Source of the DNA: Cornus controversa
Taxonomy: Eukaryota; Streptophyta; Magnoliopsida; Cornales; Cornaceae
NCBI GenBank assembly: GCA_026545225.1
Contig: CM048848.1
Coordinates: 28,994,806-29,058,805 of the forward strand
DNA: 64,000 bases
Direction: 5' to 3'
Under the pieces are notes generated by a model. It made no database searches. It worked only from the letters and a program-made list of their open reading frames with translations, and had not been told where the DNA came from. Of this stretch, positions 13,050-24,023 are shown one piece after another. Within the stretch, counting starts at the first letter, position 1. Each line of letters starts with the position of its first letter. The translations under genes and the position numbers were made by a program.

Positions 13050-14265
13050 TTTTTGGCAAAATTACAACTAAGTCCTACTTCTCCTTCTAGAAGACAACTA
13101 ATAAGTCCTATAAATTATTTTGTAGGACCAATAAGTACTACTTTTGAAACTCTTTTCCATTTAAGTTCAAAAAAATTTCATGTAAGTTCTAAACCACTTA
13201 ATTAACTTTCCACTTATACTCTTATCAGATCAGATTTAAAATTTTGCGATTATAATTTTTATTTAAAAATTGATATGTAAGTCAAAAGTTTCTATTTGAC
13301 TATTTAAACATGTCTAATTTTTTTCTAAAAGCAATTAATTTATTTTCATATATATATATATATATAGATTTACAATAATAGCCATTACAAACCATAAGGT
13401 TAATTAGTATTCCCTTTATTGGTGAGTTTCAAATTCACATTAATTAATAGTCCTTTATGCTCAGTTGTGCAATTACTATAAAAATCTTTAAGTAGTAAGT
13501 TTGTTAATATATATATTTGTTCTTAGAATTTAAACTATTTTTTTTATTAGCTGCTTATTTATTTTAGTTTATATCCTCTCTTTTTTTCACGGTAAGTTTC
13601 TGTCCTGTGTTTTGTTGTCTAACAATGATTAATTTTGTTATTGGTAGTGATTGATTAGTTTTAGATATACTATAGTCAAAATTGTATGACATATTAATAT
13701 ATTTTTTCTTCTTTTTTACTTTTCATGCGGTCTTTGTTCATCCACCATAATATATTAATGTACTAGACTAAATATTAGTATATAAGTTACTAATTGAATA
13801 ATTATATTAGTAATTACTAAATATTTAATCACTGTATATTAATTACTACAAATATATTACCCTTGTTAATAATTTAAAGGATAAAATTTTATTCAAATTG
13901 TTTCAATAAAAAAATTATAATATTTTATTAATTTTTAAATATAATTTTTAATTGTTATATATGAAAATTTATTGTAGTAAAATCTACAAAAGATTTTTGG
14001 AATTAAACTTTAATTAAATCAATTATAATTTAAAATTTTAGTATAATATTCATTAATTAACTAAAACGTATAAAAAAAAAAACTACAAATCAATATTTGA
14101 ATAGAAATTATAATTGCAAAATCTTAAGTCTATGTTTGATAAGTTTATAAGTGGAAAGTTGAGTACTTTAGAACTTTAAGTGAAATATTTTTTTCAAAAG
14201 TAGGACTTATTGGTCCAGTGAAATTTTTTAAAGGACATGTAAGACTTAGGTGTAAATTTATCAAT
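13050..14265. mobile_element. Non-autonomous DNA element with long inverted ends
   Basis: About 200 bp at the left end (ttggcaaaattacaactaag..., then 'gtaggaccaataagt', 'aactttccacttata', 'attttgcgattataattt') recurs as an imperfect reverse complement at the right end (about 14065-14265). No coding region lies between. Long TIRs and these terminal bases resemble plant Mutator-like or foldback elements. The target duplication is not clear. It sits in the upstream region of SPH copy A and is absent from copies B, D and E. Confidence 0.65.
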
Positions 14266-14689
14266 TATTTTTCAAGATTGGTTACAATTTATCTTTTATT
14301 GTGTTTAAAATTACTGTAAAACAAATATTTTTAATTTTGGTAACCAAAATATAATTTTTCCAAAAATTTATTAAATCTCATGAAATGATTTACTTACCCT
14401 ATAGACACCCTAATTACATGATGTAAGATCAGTCCGTATCAATGATCTGAAGGTAGAGATGCATTGAACCACATTATGGAATCTCAGCCTTAGTAACATT
14501 TCTTGAAGTACTCTAATTAATTTATATATAGGAAATGCTAGAATACTATAATAAAAAAAATCATATATAGGTTATAATCAAAATCATATATACGACTTTA
14601 TATTCAGTAAAATGAGGTTGCCATAATAACATCCTCCATCAATAAGTTTTCCATAATAACGTCCTCAAATTTCTCACCCTAGCTTGGCC

Positions 14690-14697
14690 TATAAAAA
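14690..14697 (+). promoter_or_regulatory. TATA box of SPH copy A
   Basis: tataaaaa stands 42 bp before the chosen ATG. The surrounding block 'cttggcctataaaaatatgatagaggacaacc' is kept almost unchanged in copies B, D and E. Confidence 0.75.
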
Positions 14698-14731
14698 TAT
14701 GATAGAGGACAACCTTCAAACAACATTGTCA

Positions 14732-15148
14732 ATGAAAATGGCTAGCAAGATAATTTGTTTTCATTATCTTCTCATCCTTTCTCTGATGAGCTTTGTCTTG
14801 ATCAACATGGCATTCGCACAAGAAAATAATGATGGCCTGCCCACTGTTCACTTCGTCAACCACATGCCCAAAAATTCAGAACCGTTGATGATTGAGTGCA
14901 AGGTTAATGGCACAATTATTGGTGATTATGGGCTCAGTGTAGGTGACGATTCTCAATGGAATGTTGAGAAAAATGATATCTATTATTGTGTCACCACTTG
15001 GGATAGGTTTTTCACAAGTGTTCGTGCGTACGAGCCTGCAAGAGATTCAAATCACGCAAAAATCTTTTGGTTGGTGAACAAGGATGGATTCTTTCTCAGC
15101 TGGAACAAAACTAGTTGGGAGAAAAAAGCCGATTGGGAAACCGATTAG
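14732..15148 (+). CDS. S-protein homologue A (plant self-incompatibility S1 family)
   Basis: 138-residue small secreted protein. Residues 1-29 form a signal peptide: a basic start (MKMASK), a hydrophobic core and an AFA end before Gln30. The SPH domain fills residues 36-135: the VHFVNHM strand near 39-45, IECKV with Cys56, YYCVTTW with Cys86, RAYEPAR near 98-104, and IFWLVNKDG near 111-119. N-glycosylation sequons lie at Asn59 (NGT) and Asn125 (NKT). Only two cysteines remain in the mature chain, whereas many family members have four. I chose this ATG because the frame upstream opens only at TTG and the TATA box lies at 14690. Met3 is an alternative start. Family members include the poppy stigma determinant PrsS, but most SPH proteins have no known role, so no role in self-incompatibility is claimed. 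An AATAAA signal lies 8 bp after the stop. Confidence 0.88.
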   Translation: MKMASKIICFHYLLILSLMSFVLINMAFAQENNDGLPTVHFVNHMPKNSEPLMIECKVNGTIIGDYGLSVGDDSQWNVEKNDIYYCVTTWDRFFTSVRAYEPARDSNHAKIFWLVNKDGFFLSWNKTSWEKKADWETD

Positions 15149-15164
15149 TTTATATAATAAACAC

Positions 15165-17244
15165 TATGCAAACAAGGGTCATATAGACAAACCCAAATAA
15201 TTGACTCTTCTTTTTGTCATGAAGAAACATATTTATTAATGATGAGAATATTTATTATCAAATTGTTTATTTGTCTTGAATACATTCTAGCTCTCTCTGT
15301 GTTTTTTTTTTTTTTTGGTAGCTAAATACTAGCACAAAGAATCACTCCCCAAAATTGCCCATACAAACTCACCCCTCTTGCTCTTGTTTGTGAAAGAGAC
15401 TTTAGACCACTTGGGCCATTGGCCCGGTGGTTACCTTTTTCTTCTTGGTGCAGGGACACAACTACATGACTAGGGAAGGGGCAATGGCCCCCAAAGTTTT
15501 GCAAAATTTCCCAAAACATGCGAAAAAAAATGATTTACCATGGAGTGTTCTCAAAACTTATGAATAACCTCAATTTAAATCATTTTAGGTCACCTATTAG
15601 AAAGTTCATATTTTGAATCCAAGGTCTAAATTTCCAAAATAAACGCCAACCACTATTCTTATTTTCATTTTAGTGGGTTATGAAATGCTTTTACTTTAAT
15701 TTGGTTATATCCACTTTTTAAAATTCTATTGTAAAGAACCATATTACAATTAATTTGTCAAAGTTTAATAATTGGACTTACTTTTCTAGTGTATTTTAGC
15801 AATTTTATGTGAAATTAATTTTATTTTTAGGAAAATTAAAAGCACATATGCCTTGTCCATTTCATACACTTTTTTTTTTGACAAGTCATCCAATCGATAC
15901 AATGCGTGTTCATTAGAAAATTATTTAATACTACAGGAGTATCGTGTATCGGGAATCTCATCAAATACAAACACTACTTTTTTCATGATAATAGAAAAAA
16001 ATTCATACATGTATAATTTGTGTGGGTAGAATTTCAATTTTCATGGTATCTCGGAGTACCCAATATTTCCTCTTTTTCATGATATGAAAAACGATTTTAA
16101 TGTACCTGTTGTAGTATTCATATGGTTGGTGGAAAATAGTGGTGCTAAGGTGGCCATGATAACTTAATGAAATTTAGTAAAAGTTTAAATATACTAGTAA
16201 TACATAAACAAGTTGCAATTTAATCGTCTATTCTTAGGAAAAGGAACATTATGGACAAATAGGTAAATTAAGCTCCATAATCGAAGGACAATAAATAAAG
16301 ATAATTTTATGACATGTAATTTTTAAGGATAATTGGTATAATCAAGAATAGAAAATTGTTAAACTAAGTAATAATCATGGCCTACATTGACAAATCAAGA
16401 GAAGACTCAACGCAGCAAAACTTTAGTTATACTGACAACTATAAATAAAAGTAATTCATTTTTCCAGGATAGCTTAACATGTACATACCTAGCACTAAAA
16501 AATTTAGCACTTCACTAGTTTCTAAAGTATCAAAGCCAGTGTTTCAGAAATAACATTCACATGTGCCAAACAAAATATATAATTATGACTAGATGCCTAT
16601 TTGAAAATCTAATACTCAAAAAGGATCAGTCAAGGTACTTCCAGTCTCGCTTCTCCATCCATTTTTTGGTCTATAAATGTTCCCAATTATCCTTAGAAGC
16701 ACCTTACAAATCAAGAAGTTTATAGGGTTTTGAAAATCATGAGAGAGCAATCATAAGTTGAGGATTACAAGCCTCACAGTCACGAAAAGAGATACTTAAG
16801 TAGACTTACACAATCTTTCCGCCCAAAGTAAACTTGCACAATGAGAAGGTTTTATAGTTAGTATTTTTCCATCTTCATTTTGCTTGTGGGTATTTTGAAT
16901 CCAAAAATAAATTAATTTTAGTAGCATTGTCTCACACATTGTGCCTATGTCAACAATTGTAGGTTTGTACTTATTATTTATCCTGTTTACACTCTTTTTC
17001 CTTTTATCTTTTAATGCATTCGATGTCCATTTATTTTCTTTATTTCTTTGAGAGAAAGTCGAAGTCCAACAAATGCTTTAGACAATTACAATTGTAGTTC
17101 AAAATCAAAGTCCACTGTTACAATTAAAACTCAGGCAATCTGATTTAATAACAGGTCTAATGATTAGTCGAATGAAAAAGTGAGTCTTGCAATTTATAAA
17201 ATCTGAATGACTACTTGAATGCATTTTCAGATTCTGACCAGTAC
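15165..17244. other. SPH A downstream flank and intergenic DNA
   Basis: 15165 to about 15860 matches the 3' flank of SPH B closely (29397-30080), which defines the right part of the duplicated unit. 16130-16330 retains pieces ('aacttaatgaaatttagtaaaa', 'ggacaaataggtaaattaagctc') also found after SPH E at 63630-63750. The rest is AT-rich and I see no gene. Confidence 0.5.
15300..15520. repeat. SINE-like short repeat downstream of SPH A
   Basis: A T-run (15303-15317) begins a segment containing 'tggcccggtggtta', which resembles a tRNA-type box A; the opposite strand also has 'tggcccaagtggtc'. Such motifs next to a poly-A/T tail suggest a decayed tRNA-derived SINE. Orientation and box B are unclear. 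The same segment lies after SPH B (29529-29740) but not after E, so it arrived before the A/B split or was lost in E. Confidence 0.35.
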
Positions 17245-17337
17245 TTAATCACACTCACTTATGGCAGTCAAATGTTCCTCAATCTCCTCCATGGACAACA
17301 CTCTAAACACAGGATTCTCCTTCCTCACAACTCCAAC
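17245..17337 (-). pseudogene. Last exon of proteasome alpha-6 (PAA) gene, isolated and inverted
   Basis: On the minus strand this reads VGVVRKENPVFRVLSMEEI followed by EEHLTAISECD and a stop, which matches the C-terminus of the plant 20S proteasome alpha-6 subunit (PAA). The stretch is fully open. It faces away from the penultimate exon found at 18446-18505 on the plus strand, so no normal splicing can join them. None of the earlier exons was found in the window. A gene remnant after duplication and rearrangement is the best reading. The family assignment is from memory of the PAA C-terminal sequence and is strong because both neighbouring exons are present. Confidence 0.7.
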
Positions 17338-18998
17338 TCGTTAAAACATACAAGTTAACAGTAACATAAGAAAATAAATAAATAAATGCATGTCACATAC
17401 AAATGAATTCAACAAGCATTCTCCCATATTTGGACAGACCAGTCTGCACAACCAAAATTAAAATCTATTAAATCGGATGAACATAATTGTCAACCCATAA
17501 TGTTCTATGTCTGGCAAACTCAGCCACAACTCTGACGGAAAAGATTGAATTAATGGAACAGATAAGCATGAACAAGTGGAGGACTACCACATATACACTT
17601 CCTCTAGATCCTCTTTTATACCTATTGACTAAAAGACTGCAACTAATAGAATAGTACAACAGTTGCTGAGTTCTGCCAAGTACCAATGGAGATTTTGAAA
17701 TTTAAGATTTATGTACAAGAATTTAACCCCATCCCTTCCTTTCAAATGACATGTCAGCACTTGTAGTACAACGCTTTTGACAAACTTATAGGATTTAAAT
17801 TACCTATAGAAATGAAAATGAACAGACAAAATTGGCATCTGTATTTAGTTCAACCTCAATTCTGTTACAAGAGTAATGTTACCAGGAGATGAATTGGGAT
17901 TTGTACAGTTAAGTGGAGCAGTTGTAGTGCTCCTCTTAATTAGGCTGGTTAAACTAAAATTACATCATGTTTTGGGTAGATAAATTCAAAAGAGATGTGA
18001 AGCCCATTCCCAGCAATTGAGTTGTGTTCTCTTTAGATTGAAGAGTAATATTTGATTGCTCTACAATAAAAAGTAAAAAATATATATATGTATACATTTT
18101 ATGCCAAAAGTTTCATTATTTGTTTTTGTTTTCAAAACGCACTTTTTGTTGTTTTTATGCTTTTTCAATGATTGCATCAATGCTTCTTTTGTCCTCACAA
18201 TTGTCTTCCATGGCATGCCAACGGGTTTAGTCCTCCTCCCTTTCTGAAAAGATGTATAAACAGAATAAAAATTATGTTATCCCCCAATTATTTAGCTTTT
18301 TGTGTTTTTCCTCGAGATTGTCTTGGGATGTCAACAACGGATCTCTATGATTGTCTTATACTTTGTGAATACCAACACACACACATACATATATACATAT
18401 ATATTTTTGAATTTTTAATATCACCGAATTCTTTCCATTGTACAGACTACAATTTCTGCCTTGCAATCTGTTCTACAAGAGGACTTCGAGGCGAATGAGA
18501 TTGAGGTATGAAATGCCCATTTTCTTGTTAAATTATATGTTTAAATGGCAAGGGGACTTCCAACTTTATTGTTATGCAGAGCCTACCTGAATTGCTGATA
18601 TTTTAAATTTTTTTTAGTTGGATTATATGATGCGGCATCACCTACAACTGCCACAAAACTTGGCTCTGCGTGGCAAATTGTGCCAATCATCGTATCAATT
18701 ACTCTTCCTATAATTTTGTGAAATGAAACAGACTACTCTTTTGAACTCTTCCCCCTACTTCTCCCACTCCTTATTGGAATTGTTTCCTTTGTGTGTCACC
18801 ATGCGTTTCCCCTTGTACTTGATTTAGGAGTATTTGTTTTACTATCTGTCTCAGTTCCGTTCTTCACATGTCTTGCCTAGAAAATCCCCCAAGTGAGTCA
18901 CTGATATTAGACAAAAGCAATTTATTTCCAATTTTCTTCTTTGTTGTTACATCTCTTAATTGAGATTTGTAAGCCAAGTTAACTTTGAATGTGGTCTC
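17338..18998. other. Intergenic DNA around the PAA exon remnants
   Basis: Apart from the exon at 18446-18505, I recognise no coding sequence. Short (TA)n and (CA/TA)n runs lie at 18083-18098 and 18373-18405. Intron remains of the PAA gene probably flank the exon, but intron DNA cannot be assigned by eye. Confidence 0.4.
18446..18505 (+). pseudogene. Penultimate exon of proteasome alpha-6 (PAA) gene
   Basis: A 60-bp open stretch preceded by a good acceptor (ttccattgtacag) and followed by a donor (gtatga). It encodes TTISALQSVLQEDFEANEIE, the segment that directly precedes VGVVR in plant PAA proteins. About 115 bp downstream, at 18613-18622, an acceptor-like ttttttttag is followed by ttgga, the first bases expected of the last exon, and then the similarity stops. 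The remainder of that exon is found inverted at 17245-17337. Confidence 0.7.
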
Positions 18999-19242
18999 TG
19001 TAATACCCCGCTCCAACACATGGTATGATATTGTCCGCTTTGGGCCTAAGCCCGCACGGTTTTGCTCTTGAGTTTTATCCCAAAAGGTCTCATACCATTT
19101 GAAGAGAACATACTACATATAAGCACATCCCCTTTTCCAGGCGATGTGGGATTGAGCACCCTGTACCCTGTCAGTGTGGTAGCTCAGCCCAATGTCTGTC
19201 TTCGCACCCGCCCACTCACACCCATTCACAAGGGTTACTACA
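18999..19242 (-). mobile_element. Solo LTR of a TRIM-type element
   Basis: 244 bp beginning tgtaataccccg and ending ggttactaca, flanked by a perfect 5-bp duplication GTCTC (18994-18998 and 19243-19247). It is the reverse complement of the TRIM LTRs at 38968-39210 and 39280-40547, so the pair-wise match and the target duplication support each other. A single LTR is the usual product of recombination between the two ends. Confidence 0.88.
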
Positions 19243-19247
19243 GTCTC

Positions 19248-20847
19248 AACCCCACATACCATTCTAGTAGAATTAATTTAACAAAACCTAAGCTTACTAC
19301 TTGGATTAATCTTTCAGTTTATTTTTCTCCATTTTCAATGCAGGGCCATATATCTAAATGATAGGCTGCAATACCTTTTTTCAATACCTCAAAAATATTA
19401 CTTTTTGATGTTTCCTTTGTCCTCATAGTACCTTTAACCTGAACCATGTCATTTTTCTTGATGATTCAATTAGTCTTCATCATTTCTTGAACATGTTACA
19501 ACCACTTTAGTTGTTCTACCTTAAACTTATCAAGGATTAGTCTTTTGTAACTTGCTACACATCCATGAAAAAACACCCTTCTTTAAAATGGTTATTTTTT
19601 TTATTTATCTAAAATGGATACCTATTACCTTATTATGAATTAAACGGGTCCTAATTTGATTGATGTTGATCTTGTAACACTTTAAAGCACCTTTACAATA
19701 CATCATACCAACTCTGGGTTTTTATATGTTTTTTTATATGTCTAGTCCCTCTTCAACCTTCTCTTCTTATGGGTGATTGAACCAAGATAGGATAAAATGG
19801 TTGCCCTTACACATTAATTGACCATAGTTCTTCTTTGCACCTTATATTCACACCATGTTACTAGAATTGTATTTCTTACATTCATTTTTAATGTTGTTTT
19901 CTTGTAACTTTCTGATCACTTACCAAAAGTAAACAAACCTTTGTAGTCGAAGTTTAAGATTTTTCACACACAACAAACTAAGGTGTAATACTACACAAAT
20001 GCCTGTGAATTTCATATCAGATGCCTCTGAACTTTAAATCAGTGGACTGCAAATATGTGAAGGAGTAAAGAAGTAACTTATGGAAGCTCGAACAAATAGA
20101 ACAATTTAAGCATTTAACTACTGACTCAAAGCTGATAGTCTCACAAAATATTATCATTGCTTTGCATGATTTTATGATATTATCACATAAAATCAACAGA
20201 AAATAGTAACTAAGGCCAATGAATCTCTCTTTGTTTCTGCTCCCCTATACTTATCAGCAAAGAAATCCAAATTATCAAAAAAATAAAAAATAGAAACAAT
20301 GGAAAGCAATGCATGTCTACATATAAAATAGGAGAATGTACCTACGGTTACTCTGACAAAACAGTGATTAAAAACATGCTTAGAATGTGAAGTTATGAAT
20401 GTATGTTAGTAAAAAAAACTCAGATAATTTCTAGCAATATAAATAACCTTTAAGAGATATTTTTTTCGAAATATCTCTGGCATAAGAAAAAGCAAGTTTC
20501 ATAAACTAAACTCTGGCATTGAAGGTTGATTCTAATTGAGATTAAATAGAACATGTAATTGAAAAGTAAGAACTAGTTACTCTAAAAACTTATTGGGAAA
20601 AGCTAGTACCATAATCGATAATTTTCTTAAAAAGTTTTCAAAGTAGTTGTAAATGGTTTGTGTCTTTGTTTCTAAAGGATTGGTTTGCTAGCTCTTTTGC
20701 TGGTTTCTCTTTCCTTTTCTTGTTGGTAGCAAATTTTTGGAATAAAATTTCTTTAGTCCCTAGGCATTGCTTCTATGTTTGGTTGATTGCTAATAAAATA
20801 TTGCTTAGAAAAATAAATAAATATATATATATATATATATATATGTA
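19248..20847. other. Intergenic AT-rich DNA
   Basis: No gene recognised. Ends in an (AT)n run (20819-20844) beside the Helitron-type end. Confidence 0.4.
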
Positions 20848-20890
20848 CTAGGGTATTGCCCGTGCCTACGGCACTATAAAATAAAAAATT
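20848..20890 (-). mobile_element. Helitron-type 3' end
   Basis: On the minus strand the sequence reads gtgccgtaggcac, a perfect 5-bp stem with a 3-base loop, then about 10 bases, then CTAG followed by T. A short hairpin just inside a CTRR end, inserted before T, is the hallmark of Helitron 3' ends. The 5' (TC) end was not found, so only the terminus is annotated; the element would extend to the right. Confidence 0.5.
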
Positions 20891-22941
20891 ATTCGACAAA
20901 ACACCATTTGCATTAACTGTTATTCTATATTTTTTGGGAGTTTTTCAAATTTTCAATGACGACAATTATACAACTGCATAAAGAAGAAAATTGTCAGGTG
21001 AATAATTGAAAGAGAGAAGGAAACAGAATTTCGTCCTCGAAATTTACATACTCAAATCAATATTCAATTTTATACATAATCAAGATTTGTACATAATGAT
21101 GTACTCATAACACACTACTTACACATGTTTTATACACAATTTTACAATACATCCATAAAACTATCTCACAACATACTGTCCACTCAACATCATGATTCAC
21201 CTTATGCCCAAAATGACATAGAAAAAGTTTAAAAACCAAACATAAAAAATGATAAATCTAAAAGGAATTTATAAATTTTTTATAAAGAAACTAACATTAT
21301 GATGAGTCTAAAAGGAATCTATAAAAAGTTCATAAAAAAATTAACTTACATTGTCAAATATGATTATTATCCATTGGTGTGCCACTAATAAATGAATAAA
21401 GTAAATTTATTAAATGGAGAAATAAAAAGATACATGCAAGTTAACAAAACATGACACGTTAATTCAATGTAACTTTGTATGCCTTCATGTTTTTCACATC
21501 GCCTAAGATTGCTAGTCTAACAATACCACAGATTTTAAGTTCTTCTTTGTACTGATATTTTCAACATTTAATTTTAGATATACAAAAATTATCAATTGGA
21601 TCATTTTTTCTTCTACTCATAACTATTGTAACATTATTTTCACATGTCATTCTTTTCATCTAACATTTATTTTCATATTTTTACATCCATTTAAATCTTG
21701 CCCATGAAACAAACCCTCAAAGTTTAATTAAGAAAATAGGCAGAAAGTAACCAAAAACCTTTTCGCTATTGTTTGGTGAGTTTAACATTAATGATACATT
21801 TAGTGATGTACTATTTTATAATTCTATTTCCACCAATTTATACGAAAAATTAAGACAATCAAACATCAAGACTCTTGAATTGATTTTTTTATTTTTTTTT
21901 TTGTAAATAAAGAAATAAGGCATTAGATAGGTGATATATATACGTACATTTTTTTTTGTTTCTCACAATAACATTATGATACATTTAGTGATGTACTATT
22001 TTTTAATTTTATGTAAATCAAATTTTAAGAAATATTAAAGAAGACAATCAAGCATCGAGACTCTTTAATTATGGTTCCACTAAAGATAAGGAATGCAAAT
22101 CTTTTATTACTATGTAGTGCAAAAAGAATAATAATGATAATTGTGAGGGATGATGAAAATGATATCTCATGTGAATGTTACTAAACATATAAAAGCATTT
22201 AATTCTTTATTCTATACTTAATACTCATATCTTGCAAATATGGTCAAACTGAAAAAAACATGACATTGACATTTCAAGTTGGAAAGAAAAAAGAGATTTA
22301 ATAAACCAAAAGAATTAAATAAAATCTGATTAATTTATACTAATTATGAGCTTTTGTCAGTATACAATTGCATCAATTGAATTTCTCATCAAACTCTAGA
22401 ACCTAAAATTAGAAATTTCATTTCATATGGGGCTAGTCAAAAGGCTCATGGAGAATGAAACTACTCTTGTCTCCAAACAGACCTCAACCACAAAACACGC
22501 CACCTCCATCATCTTTCTAGATCCCATCACTCATCAAGGCATGTGCTTTCCTTCTGAGTTCCTACAGGTTACAGCAAAAAAAATAAGAAAGTACTTTCCT
22601 TTAGAAACCCAAACACTCCTTCACTATACAAAAATTATACACTCTCTCTCTAAACCCATCTCTCTCTCTCTCTCTCTCTCTAAAACTTCTGCTCTGTACT
22701 TTCTCTTCTCCAGTCTCGGGTCCTTTAGAATCAATACAATACTATTGTAAAAAAAACGAATCAATACAATACAATACAATATAAACAAACAGACACACAC
22801 ATGCCTCTGGCCAACATGAAATTTTTGAAAAGCTTCTGCAAATTCCTTGACAGTAACAAAATTATAAGGCTCCTCTTTGTGTATATAGATTTGAACAACT
22901 AACTTTTAGGTGACTATATATATGCACACACTAAGACAGAC
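20891..22941. other. AT-rich DNA with local duplications
   Basis: Two imperfect duplications are visible. Units of about 60 bp ('tctaaaaggaat.tataaa') lie at about 21257-21345. Units of about 190 bp ('gatacatttagtgatgtact...agacaatcaa.catc.agactct') start near 21790 and 21976. A CT-rich (TCTC)n stretch at 22650-22681 with a nearby 'ctatacaaaaattata' resembles a plant 5' leader upstream of the CML pseudogene, but nothing open follows. This may be the inside of the Helitron. Confidence 0.4.
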
Positions 22942-23417
22942 ATGGTGAAGTAGTTGTGGGCTTCGGCTGGTAATCGGCAGTAGGTGGCCCTGCATTAAGA
23001 AATTTTCCAATCATTTGACCGGAACAACGACGGCAGCCTCACACAGCTCGAGCTGGGATTACTATTGCGGTCACTGGGCCTAAAACCGAGTCCAGATCAA
23101 ATCAAAAACCTGATATAGAAAGCTGACACCAATAGCAATGGCCTCATCGAATTCTCGGAGTTCATGGCGCTAGTGTCGCTGAAGCTTCTCTCGGCAAAAT
23201 CACCATATATGGAGGAACAAATGCATCAACTGTTTAGGATGTTTGACAGAGACGAAAATGGGTACATTACAGCTGTAGAGTTGGCTCATTCCATGGCCAA
23301 GCTTGGACGCTCTGACGGCAGAGGAGCGAGGCCGACATCGACGGCGATGGCCGGATTAGCTTTCAGGAGTTCTCTCAAGCCATGACTTCAGCTGCTTTTG
23401 ACAATTCTTATGTTTGA
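22942..23417 (+). pseudogene. Calmodulin-like (CML18-type) calcium sensor, pseudogene
   Basis: All four EF-hand loops can still be read: DRNNDGSLTQLE (from 23017), DTNSNGLIEFSE, DRDENGYITAVE and DIDGDGRISFQE. The linker SLGLKPSPDQ and the C-terminus SAAFDNSYV are also present, as in plant CML18-like proteins of about 160 residues that sense Ca2+ in the cytosol. From the in-frame ATG at 22942 there are three early stops and a further stop after EF1 (KNLI-stop-KAD). Between AKLG and the EF4 loop about a dozen residues are lost and the frame shifts. The region lacks introns, as many CML genes do, so this may be a decayed duplicate or a retrocopy. No functional product is expected. An internal open frame from 23164 covers only EF3. 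Confidence 0.85.
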
Positions 23418-24020
23418 GTAGGTGTTAAGACCCATCATATGATATATCATATGGATTGACTTCAAAAAAAAAAAAAGGAAAGCAGAATACACATAACCGT
23501 TGAGTAAAAGTTGGGAGTGGAGTAAAAATCTCTGTCATGCCTTATCATGATTCATGAAATGAAACAGAATATACATGCATATTAATGAAATGAAACAGAG
23601 AGAGAACCCAAGCAAAATAACCAAGCAAACAACACAGAAGAAAAATCAGAAGCAAAATAATGAAATTAATGAAACAGAAAGAGATGAGAGGAGAGAGAAA
23701 AAAATAAAAGAAATGAATGGGTGATGATGTTGTGGTCTGATGTGAAATGAGAGAGATATATATAGATATAAATGTTATTTAAGGGGGAAAAAGTAGGTAA
23801 TTGTTTAAATTTGAATTTAGGTGGAAGTGAATCGTGACCGTTGATTGAAGATAGAGAGAGTAATTTTTGACCGTAGATAGTGATATATATTTTGCACCAT
23901 TGGATGAATTTTTTAAACATTTGTGACCCTTAGATGATAAAATTATTTTGGGGGGAAATTCAAAGTCAATGCTGAAATGTTATATAGATATATATATATA
24001 TATATTTTTTCTTACAATTG
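23418..24020. other. Intergenic DNA, no gene seen
   Basis: Purine-rich and 'gaaacagag'-rich stretches (23540-23700), a (TA)n run at 23990-24004 and a short repeat of the phrase 'gaccgttgattga/gaccgtagatagtg' near 23837-23885. No open frame has family character. Confidence 0.4.
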
Positions 24021-24023
24021 TCT

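Larger units (their letters stand above)
12430..14731 (+). repeat. Duplicated SPH upstream block, copy A (interrupted)
   Basis: 12430-12825 matches the upstream DNA of SPH copies B (28120-28540) and E (61860-62280). 14370-14731 matches their promoter-proximal parts. The two halves are separated by an insertion of about 1.5 kb, most of it the TIR element at 13050-14265. A perfect small hairpin arm pair (tatatataaagag.../ctctttatatata) sits at about 12867-12908. Confidence 0.75.

Noticed and set aside
14684-14731. N-terminal extension of SPH A (MAYKNMIEDN...) as part of the protein
   Set aside because: The frame opens at TTG and overlaps the TATA box, and the following ATG starts a proper signal peptide. 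The same holds for copy B (28916).
18172-18498. 108-codon plus-strand frame as a protein-coding gene
   Set aside because: It overlaps the PAA exon in another frame and contains low-complexity (CA/TA)n codons. Only the spliced exon frame has family similarity.
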